Of a DNA stretch of 64,000 bases, positions 26,206 through 34,600 are shown piece after piece. Numbering within the stretch: position 1 is the first letter of the stretch; the number at the start of each line of letters is the position of its first letter. The position numbers were made by a program, and so were the translations under genes. The notes under the pieces are model-generated. The model was not told where the DNA came from. It was given only the letters and a program-made list of their open reading frames with translations, and made no database searches. Source of the stretch: Corynebacterium appendicis CIP 107643 (GTDB taxonomy: Bacteria; Actinomycetota; Actinomycetes; Mycobacteriales; Mycobacteriaceae). Where the stretch lies: positions 620,001 to 684,000 of the forward strand of contig NZ_CP046976.1 in NCBI RefSeq assembly GCF_030408415.1. The letters are read 5' to 3'.

Positions 26206-26847
26206 GGGGTGCGATCGGGGCGCCAATTTTTTGGGTCAATTCAACCCCAGCACATCGAGGGCTTTTGGAGTCAGAGCGAGCTCCAAAGGGCGTTTCTTCA
26301 CAGCGACGACAAGACCGCTTTTCTGGAGTTCCGTCACGTGATCGCGAACGGTATCCCAGGAACGGTTGAGATATTCCTGCAAGTCTCTTGCTGCCACCGT
26401 TGCATCGGGGTCGAAGAGCTTGGCTTGGCCAAGAATGAAGAGAATCTGGCTTTGGTTTTCGGGTAGTTCTACTTTCGCTGCGTTCTCGCGAAGCGAATTC
26501 AGCAATGCCAGTTTTTCCGAAAGGGACTTCTCGAGCTGCTCTTGAGCGTCGCTCAAAATCGCGAGCATTTCGAGCAGGAAGAAGGTTCCTTCGCCTCGAT
26601 TGAGAGGTGCCTCTGTCTCCTCGAACGCTTTGTAGTATTTGGAGCGCTGGATGGAAAACTGGTGCGACACTGACATTGCAGTGGGGGCGGACAGCGCCTT
26701 AATCAGAGCGAAAGCCAAGAGGAAGCGGCCGATGCGGCCGTTTCCGTCGTAGAACGGGTGAGTGTATTCGAACATGAAGTGCCCCATGAAAGCATTCACC
26801 AAGCGGTGGTTGTCCGCGATTTGCGTAGCAAGGAAGGTTTCGAGTCT

Positions 26848-26856
26848 CGCGGTGAT
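26848..26856. repeat. Target-site duplication, left copy
   Basis: CGCGGTGAT, repeated exactly at 28280-28288, flanks the IS256-family element and belongs to the interrupted fic gene (codons for ITA). Confidence 0.9.
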
Positions 26857-28279
26857 GGTCAAGTCCCGTGTAGTGGTGTAGCCGTCTAGCTTTCGGCTCG
26901 GTATGTAGTTCGGGGTTGTGGTTAGGCGGTTAGCTGGTGATGGTCGCCATGATCATCTCCTGAGTGGTGCATGAGTTGTTTGGTGTGTTCGAGTGCGGAC
27001 AGTGACATGTAGCGTTTTTGCTGGATCCAGTCGTCGTGCTGCTCGGCTAGGACAGCGCCGACGAGCCGGATGATGGATTCGCGGTTCGGGAAGATGCCGA
27101 CGACGTCGGTGCGCCGGCGGATCTCCCGGTTTAACCTTTCGGTGGGGTTGTTTGACCAGACTTTCGTCCAGACTGGTTTCGGGGCTGCGGTAAACGCCAA
27201 CACCTCATCGAGGGATTCCTCTAGATAGGCAGCGACCTGCGGGAATTTCGGTTCCAACAGGTCAACTACCTCGCGGGCTTGTCCCCAGGTGGATGCGGCA
27301 TCGGGTTGCTGGAAGATTGTCTGGAACATCGCCGAGACCATCGGCCATTGTGTTTTCGGGACTTTCTCGTAGAGGTTTTTCGCAAAGTGGGTGCGGCACC
27401 GCTGCCAGGATGCATCAGGCAGTACTTCGGAGATGGCGTGCTGGATGCCTTCGTGGGCGTCACTGGTGACCAAATAGACACCACGCAGCCCGCGGGCTTT
27501 TAGATCTTGGAAGAAGCCTTTCCACGATGCGTTGGATTCCGCGGTGGCGACATGCATGCCGAGCATTTCGCGGTAGCCGTCGGCGTTGACCCCGGTGGCA
27601 AGCAGTACGGAGCATTTGACCACCCGGCCGCCTTCACGGACTTTGATCGTGAGCGCGTCGCACGACAGGTAGGCGTACCCGCCGGGATCGAGTGGGCGGT
27701 TTTTGAAATCTGTGACCATCTCGTCGAGTTCTTCCGACATGCGCGAGACGTGAGATTTCGACATATTGGCAATCCCAAGTGTTGCCACCAGGTCATTCAT
27801 CCTGCGGGTGGAAACCCCTTTGAGGTAGCAGGTCGCGATCACAGTCGATAAGGCGCGTTCGGCCCGTGAGCGGCGCTCTAACAGCCAGTCCGGGAAGAAC
27901 GCTCCGTGGCGCAGTTTCGGCACCGCCACATCGATGGTGCCGACACGGGTGTCAAGGTCGCGGTGGCGGTAGCCGTTGCGGTGGTTGACCCGCTCGGCAG
28001 AAGCGACACCGTATTCGGCGCCGCAGACGGTGTCGGCTTGGGCGGAGAGGATCTGGTTGATAAACCCTTGCAGCATCTGCCGCATCAGATCCGGGGAGGC
28101 CTGTGCCAGCAGATCGTCCAGATAGGTTGCAGGGTCGATAGAATGCGGAGCAGCGGTCATCGTCATGTGCCTTTCGGTGAGATGTGGTAGTTGAGTCGAA
28201 AGGTTACTGATGATGGCCGCCCCTATATCTGCCAGGGCCCACCATCAGCAAGCGTTACACCACACTAAGGGACGCAACC
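26857..28279 (-). mobile_element. Complete IS256-family insertion sequence (1423 bp)
   Basis: Ends are imperfect 24-bp inverted repeats: the left end starts GGTCAAGTCCC and the right end (complement) GGTTGCGTCCC, both ending TGGTGTA. The 9-bp target duplication CGCGGTGAT is at 26848-26856 and 28280-28288. One transposase gene fills the element. All parts are intact, so the copy may still be mobile. Confidence 0.93.
26922..28166 (-). CDS. IS256-family transposase
   Basis: 414 residues, full length for the family (Transposase_mut). DDE triad: YLSCDALTIKVREGG, LVTSDAHEGIQHAI, and NPTERLNREIRRRTDVVGIF for the Glu. Also RVNHRNGYRHRDLDTRVG in the N-terminal DNA-binding part. Catalyses copy-out or cut-and-paste movement of the surrounding element. 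The His-rich tail HHSGDDHGDHH is unusual but harmless. Confidence 0.97.
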   Translation of the reverse strand: MTMTAAPHSIDPATYLDDLLAQASPDLMRQMLQGFINQILSAQADTVCGAEYGVASAERVNHRNGYRHRDLDTRVGTIDVAVPKLRHGAFFPDWLLERRSRAERALSTVIATCYLKGVSTRRMNDLVATLGIANMSKSHVSRMSEELDEMVTDFKNRPLDPGGYAYLSCDALTIKVREGGRVVKCSVLLATGVNADGYREMLGMHVATAESNASWKGFFQDLKARGLRGVYLVTSDAHEGIQHAISEVLPDASWQRCRTHFAKNLYEKVPKTQWPMVSAMFQTIFQQPDAASTWGQAREVVDLLEPKFPQVAAYLEESLDEVLAFTAAPKPVWTKVWSNNPTERLNREIRRRTDVVGIFPNRESIIRLVGAVLAEQHDDWIQQKRYMSLSALEHTKQLMHHSGDDHGDHHQLTA

Positions 28280-28940
28280 CGCGGTGATTTCGGCTTCGTC
28301 CGTCGGGGCGGCATGAATCTCTTTTTGCCCATCGTGAACCGAAACTGAGTGGGCACGGAATAACTGGCCGTCAGGCCTGTCGCTATCTGCAATCTCGTCG
28401 GCCAGGAGTTCGTCGTAAAGCGAGCGAAGCGCTTGTGGTGACTGGGGGAAGGCCCGTGCATCTTCCCGGGGAAAGAGCAGAGATGCGTACAAGACCGCCA
28501 TTTCACGGAATCGCTTGTGCGCGGTTGTCCGTGGTTGCTTCAGTGCTTCGGCGATTTCCTGGCGAGTGGAGCGAATGCCTTCGATGCTGTTCGTTGCCTT
28601 GATCTCTTCGATGAGGAGGCCGCTTAAGGTAGTGGCTCTTGGCGGCATCGGGAAGTGATGCCCCCTTGAGGGCGATCTGCAGTTCGTTGCTCCATACCCG
28701 CTCAATCGCTTCCACGACCTCGTTCGTATGCACGACAAACAAGGGGTGGGACGCCCACGTTGAAGTCCCAGGTGACCGTTGCGGGCGAGGAAAGACGTAG
28801 CTCGTGCTGCTCCTTTGCGATTTTTTCACCGTGTTGATGGCTGTGGAAGACCTGTTTTAGCTGCTTGTAAGGGCTCATGTTGCGAACTTCCCTGGTGGTC
28901 GGGGTGCAATTTAGAGACCTATCTTAAGCCTGTAATTTGC

Positions 28941-28970
28941 AAAAAGCCCGCATTTTGAAAAATACGGGCT
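28941..28970 (-). terminator. Rho-independent terminator of the mycoredoxin-side transcript
   Basis: On the minus strand AGCCCGTATTTT pairs with AAATGCGGGCT, followed by TTTTT. It ends transcription from thyA-folA-mycoredoxin before the fic locus. Confidence 0.85.
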
Positions 28971-29001
28971 GGAGGAGGAGCTGAAAATCGCAGCTTTGCT
29001 G

Positions 29002-29283
29002 TTAGCTCAGCTCCGCGATCTTGGCTATCACATCGGCTGCGGGCGGGTTGGTGGCGTGGGTGCCGTCGGAGTAGAGGACCGTCGGCACGACGCGGTTGCC
29101 GTCGTTGACGGATTCGATCCACTCGGAGATGGATTCGGTGCCGGGGGCATCGACATCGACGATCTCGACGGTGCCCTCAGGCAGGTCGGCGCGATCGAGG
29201 TCGGCGATGAGCCGGGAGCAATACGGACACCAGGAGGCGGCGAAGACGGTGACGGGAAAGGTCGTTTCCGGGGTAGTAGCCAA
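29002..29283 (-). CDS. Mycoredoxin/glutaredoxin-like protein
   Basis: 93 residues. A glutaredoxin fold with the active site ASWCPYCSRL, the cis-Pro region RVVPTVLYSDG and a terminal helix AADVIAKIAELS. In corynebacteria such CPYC proteins reduce mycothiol mixed disulfides. Encoded 2 bp after folA, so probably co-transcribed with thyA and folA, an arrangement whose meaning is not obvious. Confidence 0.88.
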   Translation of the reverse strand: MATTPETTFPVTVFAASWCPYCSRLIADLDRADLPEGTVEIVDVDAPGTESISEWIESVNDGNRVVPTVLYSDGTHATNPPAADVIAKIAELS

Positions 29284-29285
29284 TG

Positions 29286-29804
29286 TTATTGGGCCTTTCG
29301 TTCGAATCGTTGGAAGCGGTAGCGCAGCGGAGAATCCTCAGCGCCCTCGATAGTCACGCGGCCGCGCTCCGAGGCGAACCAGTCGGTTTCGCTGGTCAGC
29401 TCGAAGTCCTCGCTGATCCGCGGGGCGTACACGGCATCGTGGGGGAGGTGAGGGGAAAGGGAGACGTCGATAAGCGTGCGCTCGATGATGTCGACCTCAT
29501 CGAGTGTGGCTTCGTAGAGTTGTGCCCCGCCGATGATCCACGCGTCGGTGTCTAAGTCGGGTAGGTCACGGTAAACGTACGCGCCCTTCGACCACGTGTC
29601 CGCTTCGCGCGAGGAGATTATGATGTTCGTGCGGCTCGGCAGAGGTTTGAACGGGAGGGATTCCCACGTGCGGCGGCCCATGATGACGGGGCTGCCGCAC
29701 GTGGTGTCCTTAAAATGCTTGAGGTCCTCCGGCAGGTGCCACGGCATGTCCGCGCCGTCGCCGATGATGCGGTCGACGGATTGAGCCCAGATTGCGCCGA
29801 GCAC
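29286..29804 (-). CDS. folA: Dihydrofolate reductase
   Basis: 172 residues from a GTG at 29804. Reduces dihydrofolate made by ThyA. Motifs: GAIWAQSVDRIIGD, MPWHLPEDLKHFK (catalytic acid), VIMGRRTWESLP and WIIGGAQLYEA. Directly downstream of thyA (2-bp gap), the classical pair regenerating THF during dTMP synthesis. Confidence 0.96.
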   Translation of the reverse strand: MLGAIWAQSVDRIIGDGADMPWHLPEDLKHFKDTTCGSPVIMGRRTWESLPFKPLPSRTNIIISSREADTWSKGAYVYRDLPDLDTDAWIIGGAQLYEATLDEVDIIERTLIDVSLSPHLPHDAVYAPRISEDFELTSETDWFASERGRVTIEGAEDSPLRYRFQRFERKAQ

Positions 29805-29806
29805 TG

Positions 29807-30616
29807 CTACACCGAGACCTTCGCCGCGATCGTCGGGTGCGGGTCGTACCCCGTGACCGCGATGTCGTCGAAACCATAGTCGAAGATGGACTCCGCCTTG
29901 GTGAGCTCCAGCTGCGGGTACGGGCGTGGCTCGCGCGAAAGCTGCTCTTTGACCTGCTCAAGGTGGTCGTTATAGATGTGGCAGTCGCCGCCCGTCCAGA
30001 TCAGCTCACCGACCTCGAGACCGGCCTGCTGCGCGAAGAAGTGGGTGAGCAGCGAATAAGACGCGATATTGAACGGCACGCCCAAAAACATGTCCGCGGA
30101 GCGCTGGTAGACCTGCATGGACAGCTTGCCGTCGGCGACGTAGAGCTGGAACAGCAGGTGGCACGGCATGAGCGCCATCTTGTCCAGCTCCGAGACATTC
30201 CACGCTGAGACCACGTTGCGGCGCGATTCCGGGTCGCTGCTGAGCAAGTTGAGCGCATTCTGGATCTGGTCGATGTGTTGGCCGTCCGGGGTCGGCCACG
30301 AGCGCCACTGGACACCGTAGACCGGGCCAAGCTCGCCGTTGTCGTCCGCCCACTCGTTCCAGATCCGGATATTGTTCTCCTGCAGCCAGCGGACATTCGA
30401 GTCGCCCTTCAGGAACCACAACAGCTCGCCCACCACACCCTTGAAATAGACCTTCTTGGTGGTCAACAGGGGAAAAGAATCAGACAGGTCGTACCGCAGC
30501 TGCTTGCCGAACACACTGATCGTGCCTGTTCCGGTGCGGTCGGACTTCGGCGTGCCAGTCTCAAGGATCTCGCGCAGCAGATCTTCGTACGGGGTGGGGA
30601 TGGTCGTCCCAGTCAT
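29807..30616 (-). CDS. thyA: Thymidylate synthase
   Basis: 269 residues. Methylates dUMP with methylene-THF to give dTMP. Seen: [30 protein letters not shown], the catalytic Cys in [12 protein letters not shown], and [18 protein letters not shown]. The C-terminus ends in IAAKVSV, as expected. First gene of thyA-folA-mycoredoxin. Confidence 0.97.
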   Translation of the reverse strand: MTGTTIPTPYEDLLREILETGTPKSDRTGTGTISVFGKQLRYDLSDSFPLLTTKKVYFKGVVGELLWFLKGDSNVRWLQENNIRIWNEWADDNGELGPVYGVQWRSWPTPDGQHIDQIQNALNLLSSDPESRRNVVSAWNVSELDKMALMPCHLLFQLYVADGKLSMQVYQRSADMFLGVPFNIASYSLLTHFFAQQAGLEVGELIWTGGDCHIYNDHLEQVKEQLSREPRPYPQLELTKAESIFDYGFDDIAVTGYDPHPTIAAKVSV

Positions 30617-30650
30617 TCACTCACTCTTTACAGGGTCGTGCGGGATGCAG

Positions 30651-31424
30651 CTACTTGGCGATGCCTTCGTAGCTGCCGTGCTCTTCCTTATACGCCGCGG
30701 CGTGCTCAAGAATTTCATCGGCGAGCTCCGGGCGGCAGATCAGCAGGTCAGGGACATAGGTGTCCTCGTTATTGAAGTGCATCTCGGTGCCATCCAGGCG
30801 TGTGGCGTGGAGGCCAGCGGCCTTAGCGACACCCACCGGGGCGGCCTGGTCCCATTCGTACTGGCCGCCGGCGTGGATGTATGCGTCGTAATCGCCGAGC
30901 AGAACGTGCATGGCCTTCGCGCCGGCCGAGCCGATGCCGACCGCCTCGAAGTCCATCTTCTCGGCCACGTACTTCGCCACCGCCGGAGGACGGTTGTGGG
31001 ACAGGGCGATCTTGCGGGACAGCGGGCCCTCAACGTGGCGCACGTCGGAGGACTTGAACACCACGCCCAAATCCGGCAGGCCCACGGCGGCGTGGGTGGG
31101 CACGCCATTTTCGACGAGCGCGATGTGCACCGCCCAGTCCTGGCGGCCGGTGGCGAATTCCTTCGTGCCGTCCAGCGGGTCCACGATCCACACGCGCGGA
31201 TTGTCCAGGCGGGCCAGGTCGTCGACAGCCTCCTCGGACAAGAAGGCGTCGTCCGGGCGGTGCTGCGCCAGTACGCGCGCGATCCAGTTCTGTGCCAGGT
31301 CGTCGCCTGCCTCGCCCAGCTCCCGGCCGCGCAGCAAGCCTACGCCGCGGATGCCCTTGAGGATTTCACCCGTTCCAAGCGCAATGAGGTTAGTCAACCG
31401 TGAGTCCGAGTACGTTGCCGTCAT
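30651..31424 (-). CDS. cysQ: 3'(2'),5'-bisphosphate nucleotidase / inositol monophosphatase family
   Basis: 257 residues. Mg2+-dependent phosphatase of the FIG superfamily that clears PAP from sulfate assimilation or acts on fructose bisphosphate or inositol phosphates. Metal motifs: LSEEAVDD, WIVDPLDGTKEF and the C-terminal GGQYEWDQAAPVGVAKAAG. CysQ is the best fit by the WIVDPLDGTKEF form. Divergent from lhr across the repeat at 31485-31636. Confidence 0.87.
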   Translation of the reverse strand: MTATYSDSRLTNLIALGTGEILKGIRGVGLLRGRELGEAGDDLAQNWIARVLAQHRPDDAFLSEEAVDDLARLDNPRVWIVDPLDGTKEFATGRQDWAVHIALVENGVPTHAAVGLPDLGVVFKSSDVRHVEGPLSRKIALSHNRPPAVAKYVAEKMDFEAVGIGSAGAKAMHVLLGDYDAYIHAGGQYEWDQAAPVGVAKAAGLHATRLDGTEMHFNNEDTYVPDLLICRPELADEILEHAAAYKEEHGSYEGIAK

Positions 31425-31484
31425 GGCTTAGACTTTACCGCTTGGGGCGCGTCGCCGTGCGCCGTGGCTGAACACTCTCGGCGA

Positions 31485-31636
31485 GGAACATAACACTTAA
31501 CTTCCCACATAACATAACACTTGTGGGAAGTTGGGTGTTATGTTGAATTTCCGCTGGTAGAGGAGCGTTTGGGCTTGGCTTCCCATGAAGCTTCCCACTT
31601 AACATCACACATGTGGGAAGTTAAGTGTTATGTTCC
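31485..31636. repeat. 152-bp palindromic repeat array between cysQ and lhr
   Basis: Perfect 24-bp inverted arms at 31485-31508 and 31613-31636 (GGAACATAACAC... and its complement). Inside are two similar units: CTTCCCAC (31501, 31591) followed by a TAACATnACAC block, then GTGGGAAG (31523, 31613) and a GTGTTATGTT block (31534, 31625). ACATAACAC or its complement occurs at least four times. It fills the divergent promoter region. Could be a multi-site operator, an extragenic palindromic element or a MITE-like relic. Confidence 0.85.
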
Positions 31637-31655
31637 GGCCGGTTAAGGTGAAGGC

Positions 31656-34600
31656 GTGCCTGACAGACCTTTCGACCGATCCGTGAGCGGGGATTCCGGT
31701 CGCATTCTCGACCGCTTCCACCCGCAGGTGGCCACGTGGTTCGAGGAGGTCTTCGCCGCGCCGACTCCGGTGCAGGAGCAGGCGTGGACATCGATCTCAG
31801 AAGGGGAGAACACCCTCGTTGTAGCCCCGACCGGTTCGGGTAAGACCCTCGCGGCGTTCCTCTGGTCGCTCAATTCGATGGTGCAGCGTTCCGGCCAGCA
31901 GGCCCTGCACTTCGGCGACAATGCGGAATTGCAGCGCAGCACCCAAGGCACGCGCGACGGGGTCAAGGTCCTTTACATCTCCCCGCTGAAGGCCCTCGGC
32001 GTTGATGTGGAGAACAACCTCCGCGCACCTCTGACCGGCATTGCCCGTGTGGCGCAGCGCATGGAGCTGGACATGCCGGATATCTCTGTGGCGGTGCGCT
32101 CCGGCGACACCCCGCAGTCGGAACGCAACCGGCAGGCCCGCAAGCCGCCGGATATTCTCATCACCACCCCGGAGAGCCTCTATTTGATGGTCACCTCTAA
32201 GGCTGCGGGAATTCTGAAGACGGTGGACACAGTCATCGTGGATGAGATTCACGCGCTCGCCGGGACGAAGCGCGGCGTGCACTTGGCATTGTCGATGGAA
32301 CGCCTCCGCAGATTAGCGGGCGATTTCCAGCGCATCGGCCTGTCCGCGACGGTGCGGCCGCTGGACGCGGTGGCGAATTTCTTGGGTGAGCGCACCACGA
32401 TCGTGAACCCGCCAGCGGAGAAGAAGTGGAAGCTCGATGTCCACGTGCCGGTCGAGGACATGAGCGACCTTCCCGTGCCGGAGGAGGGGTCGCCGATCGG
32501 GGAGGCGGTGATCGATACCTCGGCCATCTCCGACGATGTGCTCGACTTCAACTTGGACGGGCCGGAAACGGCAAAAAGGGACCTCGCCCCGCCGCCGACC
32601 CCGGGGCAGTCGTCGATCTGGCCACACATTGAGACGCAGCTCTACCAGGAGGTGATGGCTCACCAGTCGACCATCGTCTTCGTCAATTCCCGCCGCACCG
32701 CGGAGCGGCTCACCAGCAGACTGAACGAGATCTGGGCGTCCGAACACGACCCGGATTCGCTCAGCCCAGACACCCGCCGCCCGCCGGCGCAGCTGATGAA
32801 GTCTGTGGATGTCGCCGGCGAGGCCGCCCCCGTCATCGCGCGCGCCCACCACGGGTCGGTGTCGAAGGAAGAACGCAAGAGCACAGAGGCTGCGCTGAAA
32901 GAAGGCACGCTGCGCGCGGTCGTGTCCACTAGCTCGCTCGAGCTCGGCATCGACATGGGCGCGGTGGACCTCGTCGTGCAGGTGGAATCCCCGCCGTCTG
33001 TCGCCTCGGGCCTGCAGCGCGTGGGCCGCGCCGGGCACTCGGTCGGTGCGGTCTCCGAAGGCTCGTTTTATCCCAAGCACCGCTCGGACCTAGCCCAAAC
33101 TGCGGTGACGGTGCCGCGCATGCGCCAAGGCCTCATCGAGGAGCTCCATACCCCGAAGAGTCCGCTCGATGTGCTCGCCCAGCAGACCGTCGCCGCCGTC
33201 GCGGTGGAGGACCTCGAGCTGGACGGCTGGTACGAGACCGTCACCCGCGCCTGGCCGTACCGCGACCTCGCCCGCGAGGTCTTCGACGCCGTCATCGACC
33301 TAGTCATCGGCATCTACCCGTCCACCGACTTCGCGGAGCTGCGTCCCCGCGCGATTCTCGACGGCACCACGCTCAAGGCACGCCCCGGCGCGCAGCGCGT
33401 GGCCGTCACCAATGCGGGCACCATCCCGGACCGGGGCATGTTCGGAGTATTTCTTGTGGGTACCGATGCGGAAGGGGGAGTGCCCAGACGTGTCGGCGAG
33501 CTCGACGAGGAGATGGTTTACGAGTCCCGCGTCGGCGACGTGTTCACGCTCGGCGCATCCAGCTGGCGTATCGAGAACATCACCCGCGACCAGGTGCAGG
33601 TCTCTCCCGCGCCGGGCCACACGGGACGCTTACCGTTCTGGTCCGGCGACAGTCTGGGCAGGCCGTACGAACTGGGGCTGGCGCTGGGCGCATTCCGCAG
33701 AGAAGCGAAAAGCGATCCGTCCGTCATCGATGCGAGCCTGGATGCGTACGCCCGCGACAACCTGTTGAAATACCTCGACGAGCAGGAAGAAGCGACTGGC
33801 ATCGTCCCCGACGAGAAGACTCTCGTGCTCGAGCGGTTCACGGACGAGCTGGGGGATTGGCGCGTGGTGCTGCACACACCATTCGGCAAGGGCGTTAACG
33901 CCGCGTGGGCGCTCGCCACCGGATGGCGAGTGGCGCAGGAGACCGGCATGGACGCCCAAGCGGTCGCGGGCGACGACGGCATCGTGCTCCGCCTACCACA
34001 AGGGGAGAAAGAGCCCGGCGGCTCGATCTTCGCCTTCGACGCCGATAAGATCGCCGATATCGTCACCGAGCAGGTAGGAAATTCCGCGCTCTTCGCCTCC
34101 CGCTTCCGCGAGTGCGCCGCACGCGCGTTGCTCCTGCCGCGCCGCAATCCGGGCAAGCGCGCACCGCTTTGGCAGCAGCGTCAACGCGCGGAACAGCTTC
34201 TCGACGTCGCCCGTAACTACCCGTCCTTCCCGATCATCCTGGAGACGGTCCGCGAGTGCCTCCAGGACGTCTACGACCTGCCTGCGCTGCAAGATGTCAT
34301 GCGCAACCTGTCCACCCGCCGCATCCGCGTCGCGGAGGTGACCACGGACCAGCCGAGCCCGTTCGCCTCGAGCCTGCTGTTCAACTACACCGGCGCGTTC
34401 ATGTACGAAGGCGACACCCCGCTCGCCGAAAAACGCGCGGCGGCACTCGCGCTCGATCCGTCGTTGCTCGCGAAGCTGCTTGGCACCGTCGAATTGCGCG
34501 AGCTTCTCGACGCCGACGTCATCGCCGACGTCGATGCCTCCCTGCGCCGACTCGGAAAGGCCGAGACTTCGGAGCAATTCGCCGACACGCTCCGCATCGT

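Larger units (their letters stand above)
26236..28878 (-). pseudogene. Fic-domain AMP transferase, broken by frameshifts and an IS256-family insertion
   Basis: Start ATG at 28878 with AGGGAAG upstream. The N-terminal part MSPYKQLKQVFHSHQHGEKI changes frame near 28750 (to HPLFVVHTNEVVEAIERVW) and again near 28625 (to LLIEEIKATNSIEGIRST). Then comes the IS element, then the core with the intact Fic motif HPFYDGNGRIGR and a C-terminal winged helix. TNSIEG fits the (S/T)xxxE(G/N) inhibitory motif of class II Fic proteins. Joining the two flanks across one target copy restores EAEITARLETFLA in frame. Family members AMPylate target proteins; this copy is dead. Confidence 0.88.

Noticed and set aside
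26236..28878. Composite transposon or genomic island
   Set aside because: Only one IS copy with a simple target duplication is present; no cargo or second copy.
31485..31636. CRISPR array
   Set aside because: Repeats are palindromic and irregularly spaced, with no uniform spacers and no cas genes nearby.
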